From positions 386,001 through 450,000 of the forward strand of contig NZ_CP146991.1 of NCBI RefSeq assembly GCF_001941975.2: a stretch of 64,000 bases of DNA. The letters run 5' to 3'. The notes beneath the pieces are model-generated. The model was not told where the DNA came from. It did not search any database and saw only the letters and a list, made by a program, of their open reading frames with translations. Below are positions 1 to 7,551 of the stretch, in pieces; the first letter of the stretch is position 1, and every line of letters starts with the position of its first letter. The translations under genes and the position numbers were made by a program. Origin of the DNA: Sporomusa sphaeroides DSM 2875. GTDB lineage: Bacteria > Bacillota > Negativicutes > Sporomusales > Sporomusaceae.

Positions 1-252
1 TTGCCTGAACCTCGGCGCAGTCAACGGGCCGAAGACGAATTGGGCGATGTCCTGTTTGCAGTTGTTAACCTGGCCCGGTTTATGGGGATTGAGCCGGAAA
101 CGGCGCTAAACGCTGCCAACAATAAATTCCGCCGGCGGTTCAGCCACATTGAAGCGGCACTTGCAGCCCAAAATCGCCGCTGGGAAGACATGGATTTGGC
201 CGGATTGGATGTTTTATGGGAGGAAGCTAAAGAAAAAGAAGCAAAAGAATGA
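1..252 (+). CDS. mazG: MazG nucleotide pyrophosphohydrolase, C-terminal part
   Basis: C-terminal 83 residues of a MazG-type nucleoside triphosphate pyrophosphohydrolase, an all-alpha enzyme that hydrolyses NTPs to NMP and pyrophosphate. The visible part holds the second helical repeat: the EDELGDVLFAVVNLAR motif whose acidic residues bind Mg2+, then the NKFRRRFSHIE segment typical of the family. The reading frame is open at base 1, so the gene is cut by the window edge and the true start lies upstream. It is followed 96 bp later by the HU gene on the same strand. In Bacillus mazG (yabN) precedes yabO-yabP; here yabP is 35 kb away. Confidence 0.88.
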   Translation: MPEPRRSQRAEDELGDVLFAVVNLARFMGIEPETALNAANNKFRRRFSHIEAALAAQNRRWEDMDLAGLDVLWEEAKEKEAKE

Positions 253-347
253 GTTTTTTTACCATTTTTTTTATTATTGGCAGGAATAAAAAAATCCATA
301 GCGAATAAAGCTATTCGTAATCGATTTACGTTAGGGGGAGCAAGATT

Positions 348-623
348 GTGAATAAAACCGACCTTGTCAAAGCAGTGGCTCAAAAGGCTGATATGACTCA
401 GAAAGACGCAGAGAAAGCTATCAATGCTGTATTTGCCGCTGTAGAAGAAGCTTTAGCCAACGATGATAAAGTACAAATCATTGGATTTGGTACTTTCGAA
501 GTGAAAACCCGTGAGGAGCGTAAAGGACGTAATCCTCAGACCGGCAAGGAAATTACTATTCCCGCTTCCAAAAATCCTGTGTTCAAAGCAGGTAAAGGTC
601 TGAAGGATGCTGTAAACGCGTAA
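348..623 (+). CDS. hup: HU family DNA-binding protein
   Basis: A 91-residue histone-like HU protein, the usual family length. It has the N-terminal dimerising helices (MNKTDLVKAVAQKADMTQKDA), the conserved FGTFEVKTREERKGRNPQTG stretch and the DNA-binding beta arm ending in ITIPASKNPVFKAGKGLKDAVN. It binds and bends DNA without strong sequence preference in the nucleoid. Start is GTG at 348 after a GGGGGAG ribosome site. A hairpin terminator follows 25 bp after the stop, so it can be transcribed on its own. Confidence 0.96.
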   Translation: MNKTDLVKAVAQKADMTQKDAEKAINAVFAAVEEALANDDKVQIIGFGTFEVKTREERKGRNPQTGKEITIPASKNPVFKAGKGLKDAVNA

Positions 624-648
624 TTCAAAAGTGGACAAGATGACAATA

Positions 649-674
649 AACCAGGTTTAAAAACCTGGTTTTTG
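649..674 (+). terminator. Rho-independent terminator after HU gene
   Basis: Inverted repeat of about 10 bp (AACCAGGTTT / AAACCTGGTT) followed by a T-rich run. The remaining bases to the next gene (675-820) show a GC-rich stretch without a clear ORF or promoter. Confidence 0.85.
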
Positions 675-820
675 CTTACTCTGGTAATACGTGTGCACTT
701 GTGCAGCCGAGCTGAAACAGCAGGGGGCGGCCGGAGCGTTTATGGCAGCAGAACTGACGGTGCCTGTGCGGCAGCCTCCTGACTCACCGATTCAAATAAA
801 AAGTGAGGAGTAATACATTC

Positions 821-1513
821 ATGGCAGGCAAAATTTTGGTTATTGATGATGAGCTTAACATTCGCGAACTTATAAAGTTCAATGTGGAGAAGGCAGGCTA
901 TAAGGTTCTTGAGGCAGACAATGGACAGACGGCGGTGGCTGTGACAAAAGCAGAGCAGCCTGATCTTGTCGTATTGGATCTGATGCTGCCTGGTATGGAC
1001 GGTCTGGAGGTATGCCGGATAATCAAAAACTCCCGCGAAACGGCAGCCATTCCCATCATTATGCTGACTGCCAAGAATGAGGAAATTGATAAAATCCTTG
1101 GGCTGGAGTTAGGCGCAGATGACTATCTGACAAAGCCGTTCAGTCCGCGGGAGCTTGTGGCCAGAATTAAGGCAGTGCTGCGCCGCAGCCACAAGGACAA
1201 TGTTGCCGGCGGCGAATTGGTCATAGGTAAGTTGAAGCTCAATTTTAGCCGTTATGAAGCGTATTTAGGGACGGTTAAGCTTGAGCTTACACCGAAGGAA
1301 TATGAAATGCTCAAACTGTTTGTAACCAATACCGGTAAAGTATTTACCAGAGAGCAGTTGCTGGAAAAGGTATGGGGCTACGAATACTTCGGCGATACCC
1401 GGACGGTGGATGTGCATGTGCGGCATTTGCGGGTCAAGCTGGGGCAAGATAATGAAGTGGCTGAGGCGATTGAAACAGTGCGCGGTGTTGGTTACCGCTT
1501 TAAAGACTTGTAG
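821..1513 (+). CDS. phoP: OmpR/PhoB-type response regulator, probably PhoP
   Basis: A 230-residue two-component response regulator. Receiver domain at residues 1-120 with acidic pair D9-D10, phosphoacceptor D53 in VVLDLMLPG, conserved T and K in MLTAK and YLTKPFSPREL; C-terminal OmpR-type winged helix at about 130-230 ending in VDVHVRHLRVKLG and ETVRGVGYRF. The start is ATG 821, since GTGAGGAG at 803-810 is its ribosome site. Proximity to pst genes and a PhoR-like kinase at 15.4-17.2 kb make it the likely phosphate regulator. An 11.2-kb mobile element now separates it from them. No TTAACA box is seen upstream of it. Confidence 0.85.
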   Translation: MAGKILVIDDELNIRELIKFNVEKAGYKVLEADNGQTAVAVTKAEQPDLVVLDLMLPGMDGLEVCRIIKNSRETAAIPIIMLTAKNEEIDKILGLELGADDYLTKPFSPRELVARIKAVLRRSHKDNVAGGELVIGKLKLNFSRYEAYLGTVKLELTPKEYEMLKLFVTNTGKVFTREQLLEKVWGYEYFGDTRTVDVHVRHLRVKLGQDNEVAEAIETVRGVGYRFKDL

Positions 1514-1533
1514 CAGTATTTACCGGACGGTTG

Positions 1534-1785
1534 TTACGGGTCAAGGTTGATGCTGGCGTTTAAATTAGCAATAATATCGGCCAACGCGAGGATGCTGGTA
1601 AGATTGGTAATTGGGTCCAGGAGCAGTTGTTCAAGGATTTCTTCCAGTACGAACATGGTAAACAATACCACTGCGTTACCGGCGGCAATCGTTACATTGT
1701 GGGATTTGGCCAGCCTTTTTGCCTTTTTTTCCAATTGCTCAGGATTTAGCTCAGGACAGGCAGGCGCGGTATCGTTGGACTTCAT
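1534..1785 (-). CDS. Small hypothetical protein, 83 aa
   Basis: Not a family I recognise. The 83-residue product has a charged N-terminal half (LNPEQLEKKAKRLAKSHNV) and a hydrophobic C-terminal half (NAVVLFTMFVLEEILEQLLL ... SILALADIIANL), so it may associate with a membrane. It is supported by a strong ribosome site, AGGAGGG ending 8 bp before the ATG. It is convergent with phoP, whose stop is 20 bp away. An inverted repeat AGGATTTT/AAAATCCT (1808-1815 and 1850-1857) lies in its leader. Confidence 0.6.
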   Translation of the reverse strand: MKSNDTAPACPELNPEQLEKKAKRLAKSHNVTIAAGNAVVLFTMFVLEEILEQLLLDPITNLTSILALADIIANLNASINLDP

Positions 1786-1890
1786 ACAGGCAACCCTCCT
1801 GGTGAATAGGATTTTGTTGGTTTTGTGCGAGACTGGCTTCAGCCGGGTTAAAATCCTGACTGAAACTAAGTCTCATTTTATTTTCCTGCA

Positions 1891-2024
1891 GACCGTCGTC
1901 CAAGGCTCAGTGCAAGCCGTGTTTTCTTTATCCCAACAGAAAGTAGAACTTTCTTAAAAACAGGATAAGGGCAACATCGACTTCCGCTGTCACCAAAGGC
2001 TCAGCGCAAGCCGTGTTTTCTTTA
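1891..2024 (+). repeat. Dispersed structured repeat, copy A
   Basis: A 102-bp unit (1923-2024) preceded by a partial second copy of its right half (1891-1930). By eye it matches copy B (17301-17402) at 94 of 102 positions and is also seen as copy C (25398-25493, reverse). The unit has a stem-loop AGAAAGT/ACTTTCT nested inside TATCC/GGATA, and a second hairpin GGCT/AGCC followed by GTGTTTTCTTTA. Its right end points towards the orphan Pho box at 2193. The rest of 1786-2192 shows no gene. Confidence 0.8.
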
Positions 2025-2192
2025 TGAAATTATGTTAGAAATGGTTATACTATGACAATAAAAAGAGGGAACTGCCCAGGAAAAAAAATCCGGCATGATG
2101 GCCCGGTTATTGCTTAGCTGTTTTAACTTATAATAAACGATAGGCCTGCGTGCGGAATTGCAGGTATTGCTGGACATAGTTACTCATAAAAA

Positions 2193-2220
2193 TTAAGAAA
2201 AACTTAACAAGATATTAACA
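2193..2220 (+). promoter_or_regulatory. Orphan Pho box
   Basis: Three hexamers at exact 11-bp period: TTAAGA (2193), TTAACA (2204), TTAACA (2215), the same geometry as the boxes of pstB, pstS and pstC. The surrounding 80 bp resemble the pstB promoter region. Unlike the others, the -10 element is weak: TACAAA at 2232 is too close and nothing good lies 21-22 bp after the box. No ORF follows before the terminator at 2258. Confidence 0.6.
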
Positions 2221-2257
2221 TTCATTGTCGGTACAAAAATACCGGTAAAGGCGTGTA

Positions 2258-2297
2258 AACACTACATTTCTATGTGGGTAGAAGTGCAGTGTTTTTC
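2258..2297 (+). terminator. Rho-independent terminator 38 bp after orphan Pho box
   Basis: 15-bp stem (AACACTACATTTCTA against TAGAAGTGCAGTGTT, two G-U type pairs) with a 6-base loop and a T run at 2292-2296. A smaller hairpin CGGTA/TACCG at 2229-2244 precedes it. Transcription from the Pho box would give only a short RNA. Confidence 0.8.
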
Positions 2298-2302
2298 TGT
2301 TT

Positions 2303-2324
2303 CTGGACAGTTTTTTGGACAGTT
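2303..2324 (+). repeat. attL, left end of integrated element
   Basis: 22-bp sequence beginning CTGGACAGTTTTTTGGACAG, identical to 13507-13528 beside the integrase gene. It contains two direct copies of GGACAGTT. It lies immediately after the T tract of the 2258 terminator. Confidence 0.9.
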
Positions 2325-2409
2325 AGCATGAAAAAATGTGATTTTAGACATTAACGATGAATAATGGATAATGCTAGTCGAGAAAAGAATTGCATAGAAA
2401 ATAAAAGTA

Positions 2410-2439
2410 TTGACAAAGCAATAATATCTAATGTAGTAT
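2410..2439 (+). promoter_or_regulatory. Promoter of the MerR-like gene
   Basis: TTGACA at 2410-2415 and TAGTAT at 2434-2439 with 18-bp spacing. An inverted repeat TGTAAACG (2445-2452) / CGATTACA (2465-2472) just downstream could be an operator, perhaps for the protein it precedes. Confidence 0.6.
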
Positions 2440-2493
2440 ATAAATGTAAACGAAAAAATGATTGCGATTACAAAAAGTTAGAGGGGTGTTACT

Positions 2494-3072
2494 ATGACAC
2501 CAGATGAATTAATAGAAAAGGTTCAGCCTTTGAGAGTTAAAATTAAAAGGCGGTCGTTATTAAACTATGAAAAAAACGGGTTTATTGATAAACCGCTTCG
2601 AGGTGGGAACGGGCGGGGTAAGGGCAGAACTACCGAATACCATGAAAAGGCTTGGCTAGATGTCTATATCGCTTATAGAATTTTGCACGAACACAAAATA
2701 CCTGCTCCATATATAGCGGCTGCCTTTAAAAAAAGGAACAAGCTTCCCAATCTTGATTGTAATGATGATGCAATTCTTGATGCTAATGTTTTATGGCTAA
2801 CGTATTATTGCGCTGGACTAATTGGAATACCTTGTGGGCGTAGAGTAAAGCTGGTGATGCAACAGCATGCACATAGCTTTTTTGAGTGGCTTTATCAATC
2901 GGGGAATTCCGAATTTGGTAATACGGACGGTGATACTCTAATTGTTATTCAAAATGATGGTTTATATGAGCATTCCGAAAGTTATTACGGATTGAAATTT
3001 CAGGCACTGGTATTAGATGAAAAAGACGGCGAATGGAAGAAGATTCCTTTACCCGGAGAAATTATGGCCTAA
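2494..3072 (+). CDS. MerR-like HTH protein
   Basis: A 192-residue protein whose N-terminal 70 residues look like a winged MerR-type HTH: RRSLLNYEKNGFIDKPLRGG followed by a basic GRGKGRTTEYHEKAWLDVYIAYRIL segment. The rest (about 75-192) is not recognised; it has no obvious ligand-binding motif. It is the first gene of the element and has a GAGGGG ribosome site. It probably controls early or replication genes, which is inference from position and fold only. Confidence 0.7.
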   Translation: MTPDELIEKVQPLRVKIKRRSLLNYEKNGFIDKPLRGGNGRGKGRTTEYHEKAWLDVYIAYRILHEHKIPAPYIAAAFKKRNKLPNLDCNDDAILDANVLWLTYYCAGLIGIPCGRRVKLVMQQHAHSFFEWLYQSGNSEFGNTDGDTLIVIQNDGLYEHSESYYGLKFQALVLDEKDGEWKKIPLPGEIMA

Positions 3073-3146
3073 ATATTTAGGCCTAAAATTTAGCTTAGTA
3101 AGCGCAAAACGAATTGCGAGTACAATGCAAGGGAGGATTTGTGTAA

Positions 3147-3251
3147 ATGAAACCGCAGACAGTAGATTTGCCTAAGAAACAAAAACGGCAAACGATATAT
3201 GTTCGGGCGCCTGATGGAAAGATTAAAAAACATCGGGTAAAAATTACATAG
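3147..3251 (+). CDS. Small basic protein, 34 aa
   Basis: A 34-codon ORF from ATG 3147 with GGGAGG ten bases upstream. The product begins MKPQTVDLPKKQKRQ and is strongly basic (many K and R), with no recognised domain. It lies between the MerR-like gene and a terminator-like hairpin, so it is plausibly expressed. Function unknown. Confidence 0.45.
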   Translation: MKPQTVDLPKKQKRQTIYVRAPDGKIKKHRVKIT

Positions 3252-3273
3252 CATTACCCGGATAGGAGCGCAT

Positions 3274-3336
3274 AGCCCACCGGATACCACCGTTTTAATT
3301 AATTCGGGGGTTATCCTGGTGGGCTTAATTTGTTTT
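3274..3336 (+). terminator. Hairpin terminator
   Basis: AGCCCACC (3274-3281) pairs with GGTGGGCT (3318-3325), extended by GGATA/TATCC, and is followed by TAATTTGTTTT. It would end transcripts of the first two element genes. Confidence 0.55.
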
Positions 3337-3353
3337 AGGAGGAAAGAGAAAAT

Positions 3354-3644
3354 ATGAAAACAGCGGAAAGGCAAATATTTACCTTAAAGGACGCTAACGG
3401 GAAACAGCAACTTTATACCGTTAACGAATCTGGCCAGCTCGTGCCATACATTGAAAAAAAGGCGAATCCGAATGAAAAACCGTGGGCAGTTTCAAATGGT
3501 GTAGCGGATACCTGTAAAATATTGGGGCTGTCGCGTGGCACCGTTATGAAGTTAATTAGCAGTGGTCAACTCAGGGCAATAAAGGCTGGGGCTAAAAGAT
3601 GGATCATACCCGGAAGTAGCATAGAACAATTCCTTGCGCAGTAA
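3354..3644 (+). CDS. Excisionase-like HTH protein
   Basis: A 96-residue protein with a C-terminal HTH_17-type (excisionase-like) domain at about residues 45-96: ADTCKILGLSRGTVMKLISS followed by GQLRAIKAGAKRWIIPGSSI. The N-terminal half (TLKDANGKQQLYTVNESGQL) is not recognised. AGGAGG precedes the ATG. It directly precedes the replication gene; it may be an excisionase or a transcriptional activator. Confidence 0.7.
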   Translation: MKTAERQIFTLKDANGKQQLYTVNESGQLVPYIEKKANPNEKPWAVSNGVADTCKILGLSRGTVMKLISSGQLRAIKAGAKRWIIPGSSIEQFLAQ

Positions 3645-3653
3645 AAGAGAAAA

Positions 3654-3670
3654 GCCCCGCCTAGGGCGGG
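3654..3670 (+). promoter_or_regulatory. Small GC hairpin in leader of the replication gene
   Basis: CCCGCC/GGCGGG stem with a 3-base loop, between the HTH gene stop and the replication gene start. No T run follows, so it is more likely an mRNA end-protecting or translational element than a terminator. Confidence 0.4.
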
Positions 3671-3688
3671 ACATGTATGAGGTGCTAT

Positions 3689-5839
3689 ATGACTTATGCT
3701 TTAAATGATAACGCAAATGCCAAACAAAGGCAATGCTCTCCTTATGATAATATTCCACAGGATATGAGGCCGCTCAATAACTGGGTAAACTATGCGTTTG
3801 AAACGCGCAATGGCAAGAAAACGAAAGTACCCTATAACCCGGCAACTGGACATAAGGCCAAAAGCAATGATGTCAAAACCTGGTCAAGTTTTTCCAGGGC
3901 AGTAGAATTGGCTGATTTCATTTATGACGGAATCGGCTTCATGTTCTCTGGTTCCCCTTTTGTGGGAATTGATATTGACCATTGTGTAGAAAACGGCGTT
4001 ATATCAGAGTTTGCTCAGGGTATCATCCAGCAGATGAACTCCTATACCGAGTTTTCACCAAGTGGTACAGGCATACATATTATCTGCCGGGGGACTGTGC
4101 CGCCAGGCGGCAACAAAAACAGCAAATTAGGCCTTGAAATGTACTCTTCTAGCCGGTATTTTACCATGACCGGTGATACCCTGTCGGGGTACGAGCAGAT
4201 TATTGATGCCCAGGCCGCTATTGATGAAATACACCGGCAGTATTTGTTGAAAAAGCCGGCCGGCCAGCACAAAGCAGGAACTACCGCTCTGAATGTGGAT
4301 TCAATCATTGCTCTTGCGGTGAATAGCAAGCAAGGACAAGTTTTTCAGAAGCTTTATAACGGTGAGTGGCAGGGCGGCTATCAGTCGCAATCAGAAGCCG
4401 ATTTAGCGTTCTGTAACATGCTTTCTTTTTGGTGTGCCCGGGACGCTGAGAAGATGGATGCCATATATCGCAAATCAGGGCTGCTGCGCGATAAGTGGGA
4501 TGAGATTCACGGCCCGGACACCTATGGCAATATAACCATTGGAAAAGCTATTGCTGACTGCAAGGAGGTATATGAACCGCAGTCATGGTTTCCCGTTGTA
4601 GATCAAGACAATAAGCCCATAAAAGCAGCCTACGAGAATACTGCATGGCTATGTGATCAGCTCGGAGTACAGTTTCGCTATAACACTCTGACAAAAGAAG
4701 TTGATGCCGATAATGAAAATTTCAAAGCTCTATCTTTTGATTCCGCAATGACGCTGCTGCGTAGCTTTTTCCATCAACATGGGCTTAAAGTATCCAAGGC
4801 TGATCTGTTTGACAGCATTGGTTTAATCGCAGAACAGAATAGATATTCGCCTGTGGTTGAGTATTTAAACGAATGCCTGCAAAACTGGGATAGGAAAAGC
4901 CGAGTTGAGGAACTATTCAACTGGTTTACGCTTAATCCAGAAGCAGAGCAAGATCGAAAGTTGCTGTTTTTGCTATTTGAAAAATGGCTAATATCTTGTG
5001 TAAATATGGCATTCAATAATGGCAAGGACTCTGCACAGGGGATTTTAATCTTAAAAGGACCGCAAGGAATAGGGAAAACTCGATGGGTATCGCTTATTCT
5101 CCCAGATGAAAATTGGACAAAGGACGGCATACAGCTTGACCCGGAAAATAAAGACGATATTTTAAAGGCAACCTGTATTTGGATAGGAGAACTTGGCGAA
5201 ATCAAAGGCACTATGAGGCGAGACAAGCAAGATCGGCTAAAGTCCTATATTACGGAAAAATCGGATTTGCTCCGCAAACCGTATAAACGGGCTGCCGAAA
5301 GAATGCCAAGAAATACAGTTTATTATGGAACGGTTAACGGCGACGATTTTCTTATTGACGACACAGGAGAGCGTCGTTTCTGGGTTATATCTATAACAAG
5401 GGTCAATCCAGATGATACTTTGGATGCAGACCAGCTATGGGGAGAAATCGCCCATAAAGCATTAATCGAAAAAAAACCGCACTTCTTGACCCCAGAAGAA
5501 ATAGACACGCTAAATCTTCAAAACCAGCAGTATAAAAAGATATCGCCAGAAGAACAGGCACTTCTTGACCGGTTGGATTGGGGCGCAGATAGAAGTCGGT
5601 GGATTAAAATTACTTCTACAGAATTATGCTCAATGTTGGGAATTCAAATCAGACGCAATAACATTATGGGAAAAGCACTGAATGCACTATCCACAAGGGG
5701 CGTTATCCCCCCTTCAAATAATATGAATGGTAAGCTGTATGTGATTCCCCCTGTAAAATATGTTAGCGCTTTTTCAGACGAGGAAGGACAGATACCGGAC
5801 GGATGCAGTACGGATGAAGGACGGCAAAGAATCCAGTAA
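3689..5839 (+). CDS. Primase-polymerase / VapE-type helicase
   Basis: A 716-residue replication protein of mobile elements. The N-terminal 200 residues resemble the prim-pol fold: GFMFSGSPFVGIDIDHC gives the metal-binding acidic pair, then FSPSGTGIHIICRG and LEMYSSSRYFTMTGD. The C-terminal half is a virulence-associated-E type SF3 ATPase: Walker A GPQGIGKT, acidic IWIGELGEI, then RRDKQDRLKSYIT and TGERRFWVI. It should prime and unwind the element's DNA. Start chosen at ATG 3689 because GAGGTG sits 4 bp before it; an in-frame ATG at 3677 is possible. An AT-rich tract follows. Confidence 0.85.
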   Translation: MTYALNDNANAKQRQCSPYDNIPQDMRPLNNWVNYAFETRNGKKTKVPYNPATGHKAKSNDVKTWSSFSRAVELADFIYDGIGFMFSGSPFVGIDIDHCVENGVISEFAQGIIQQMNSYTEFSPSGTGIHIICRGTVPPGGNKNSKLGLEMYSSSRYFTMTGDTLSGYEQIIDAQAAIDEIHRQYLLKKPAGQHKAGTTALNVDSIIALAVNSKQGQVFQKLYNGEWQGGYQSQSEADLAFCNMLSFWCARDAEKMDAIYRKSGLLRDKWDEIHGPDTYGNITIGKAIADCKEVYEPQSWFPVVDQDNKPIKAAYENTAWLCDQLGVQFRYNTLTKEVDADNENFKALSFDSAMTLLRSFFHQHGLKVSKADLFDSIGLIAEQNRYSPVVEYLNECLQNWDRKSRVEELFNWFTLNPEAEQDRKLLFLLFEKWLISCVNMAFNNGKDSAQGILILKGPQGIGKTRWVSLILPDENWTKDGIQLDPENKDDILKATCIWIGELGEIKGTMRRDKQDRLKSYITEKSDLLRKPYKRAAERMPRNTVYYGTVNGDDFLIDDTGERRFWVISITRVNPDDTLDADQLWGEIAHKALIEKKPHFLTPEEIDTLNLQNQQYKKISPEEQALLDRLDWGADRSRWIKITSTELCSMLGIQIRRNNIMGKALNALSTRGVIPPSNNMNGKLYVIPPVKYVSAFSDEEGQIPDGCSTDEGRQRIQ

Positions 5840-5859
5840 ATCCGCATAGTAGGACGGAT

Positions 5860-5950
5860 AGGACAGTTATATTATATATAAAGTAAAAAAAATAGGTATA
5901 GGGGGTATATAGGTATATAGGCATATAGGGTATAGCCGATAACCAGTTTA
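5860..5950. repeat. AT-rich low-complexity tract
   Basis: Irregular repetition of TATAGG, GGTATA and GGGTATA words just after the replication gene, including several GGTATATAGG-like units. A shorter tract of the same kind is at 10026-10081. It could be a replication origin or simply unstable low-complexity DNA; no regular iteron was found. Confidence 0.4.
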
Positions 5951-6103
5951 TTGATTATATACTTTTGAGTAGTTTTACCCAATTTTTACCGTCCTACCGT
6001 CCGAGGCTTGATTTTACTGGATTTATAGCTGATAGGTATCTGTAATAGTACCGTCCAGTGCCATCCACCCCCCTGTGGAAATAGTGCTGAAAGGAAGTTG
6101 AGC

Positions 6104-6265
6104 ATGTCTTTAAAATGTCCAATGAAGATGACCCGGAATCCGGGCTTTGCTGATTCGCAATGTGATGGAGCAAAATGTGCATGGTGGCTAAGCTACCATC
6201 CTTCATATGTGCGGAAAACCGGCAAAAAAGGCCAATGTGCGATATTGGAATTAGCCAGCAAATAA
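6104..6265 (+). CDS. Small four-cysteine protein, 53 aa
   Basis: A 53-codon ORF from ATG 6104 with AAGGAAG six bases upstream. It begins MSLKCPMKMTRNPGF and holds four cysteines (C5, C20, C25, C45), which could bind a metal as a zinc-ribbon-like fold. It is directly followed by the next ORF (stop to start 12 bp), suggesting co-expression. I do not recognise the family. Confidence 0.5.
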   Translation: MSLKCPMKMTRNPGFADSQCDGAKCAWWLSYHPSYVRKTGKKGQCAILELASK

Positions 6266-6277
6266 TTTGGGGAAGTG

Positions 6278-6508
6278 ATGCAATTGAAAAAAACAATTTC
6301 AGTTAGCAGTACAGGGCGGAGCCATCCCGGGATGGTCTCTTTTCAAGGCGTGAGTAATCGCCAAGCAAAGCGCTGGATGAAAAGATTATATCGTCCTGGA
6401 ATGACCATACCGGAGCTAGCCGAGCGGGGCTACAGCCGGGGAGCTGTTGATTCATTAGCGCAGGCTTTGAGTCTGGCCGCTGATATTGTTAGTAGGGCAC
6501 GCGCATAA
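6278..6508 (+). CDS. Small basic hypothetical protein, 76 aa
   Basis: A 76-residue basic protein (SNRQAKRWMKRLYRPGMTIPELAERGYSRG), with a likely helix-turn-helix in TIPELAERGYSRGAVDSLAQAL. ATG 6278 follows GGGGAAG; GTG 6275 is an alternative start. It follows the four-cysteine ORF in the element's replication module. It might be a small DNA-binding protein, but the family is not recognised. Confidence 0.5.
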   Translation: MQLKKTISVSSTGRSHPGMVSFQGVSNRQAKRWMKRLYRPGMTIPELAERGYSRGAVDSLAQALSLAADIVSRARA

Positions 6509-7551
6509 TCCATTTGGCGTTGAGTTTACGGATTTGGATGGTAACGTTCCTATTCAAAAGGTACGTAAATAACTGTATTGAGACAGTGAATCAACCGGCG
6601 GGTGAGAAGAGCCGGTAAAATGCACACAAAAGTATGCACCCTTTTTTGTTGTACAACATTTGTGTGCATGTACCATAAAGCATTATAAATACTGGCTTAT
6701 TGGGTTTTGAATAGTAACGTAAGAAACTGACAAAACCCCACATTGTACCTCAGGTAGCGGGTGGAAAAATCAACCTACTTGGCATAGTTAAAAAAGTGGC
6801 GGAAACTGTCAGTATTTCGAGGCTTTTATAATCATAACTTTATACCATAAAATAGCGTAAATGCTGGCGTTATAAGGCGTAGCTTTATTGTCAGGACTGC
6901 CACTTTTTAGACTATCTTACATAGCAGTGATGAATCCCGCACAAAACCGCACATATAGTAAAAGGTGGCGAACCTTATGGCACTACCTAAAACCCTTGTA
7001 AATCCTAAAGATGTAGAGGTTTAGATAGCAAAGTATAAAGCCGCGGTTGTGCGGATTTTTTACTTAGGGATTATGCTCTACTATATGCAGAGAAAAATCC
7101 GGACAAATCCGGACAAAATGGTAATAGTAAGCGGGGTAGTGAAACCGGCTAGAACCCTTGTAAATCCTGGTGATAGGAGCATTAAAACAGACAGGAGAAA
7201 AGAGGCCGGTGTCCGCTTTTTATAACATGTGCCACAAGGCAGTACTGTATCAACAAAAATCGTTAGTGTTAGGAACCTCTATAGCCATTAACTTTATGCT
7301 TTAAAGCCGTGATAATACTGGATTTGTGGGAGTATGCATTGCTTTCGGGACTATCACTTTTTGTAAAGGGACAAGCCTCTTAACCTCCATACATTTCTAT
7401 GTAATGTTCGATTCCTTTAGCTGCTGCTTTTTATCCAGCTCGAAGCCAGTATTTATAAGCCTTTGAACTATATAATTTTGTTTTGGGATTGGCTGCTGTT
7501 CATTACTTTTTCTTACCTTTTTTGTAATCAAAAATTTTGGGAGGGTGTTTT
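6509..7551. other. 1-kb region without intact genes, diverged repeats
   Basis: No convincing gene. About 100-bp diverged repeats are visible at 6813-6914 and 7260-7362, sharing AACTTTAT, a CTGG core and CACTTTTT, with a shorter third relative at 6668-6715. The 16-mer AACCCTTGTAAATCCT occurs at 6991-7006 and 7153-7168, each inside a tiny ORF encoding TLVNP: 6977-7024 (15 codons, AAAGGTGG upstream) and 7073-7225 (50 codons). This looks like gene debris or structured non-coding DNA. Confidence 0.5.

Noticed and set aside
1808..1857. Riboswitch-like leader of the 83-aa gene
   Set aside because: Only an 8-bp inverted repeat is visible; no conserved riboswitch core could be matched.
3677..3688. 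Earlier ATG for the replication protein
   Set aside because: It would place GAGGTG inside the coding sequence; that site fits ATG 3689.
6668..7362. Possible CRISPR or regular iteron array
   Set aside because: The repeats are few, diverged, irregularly spaced and have no constant-length spacers.
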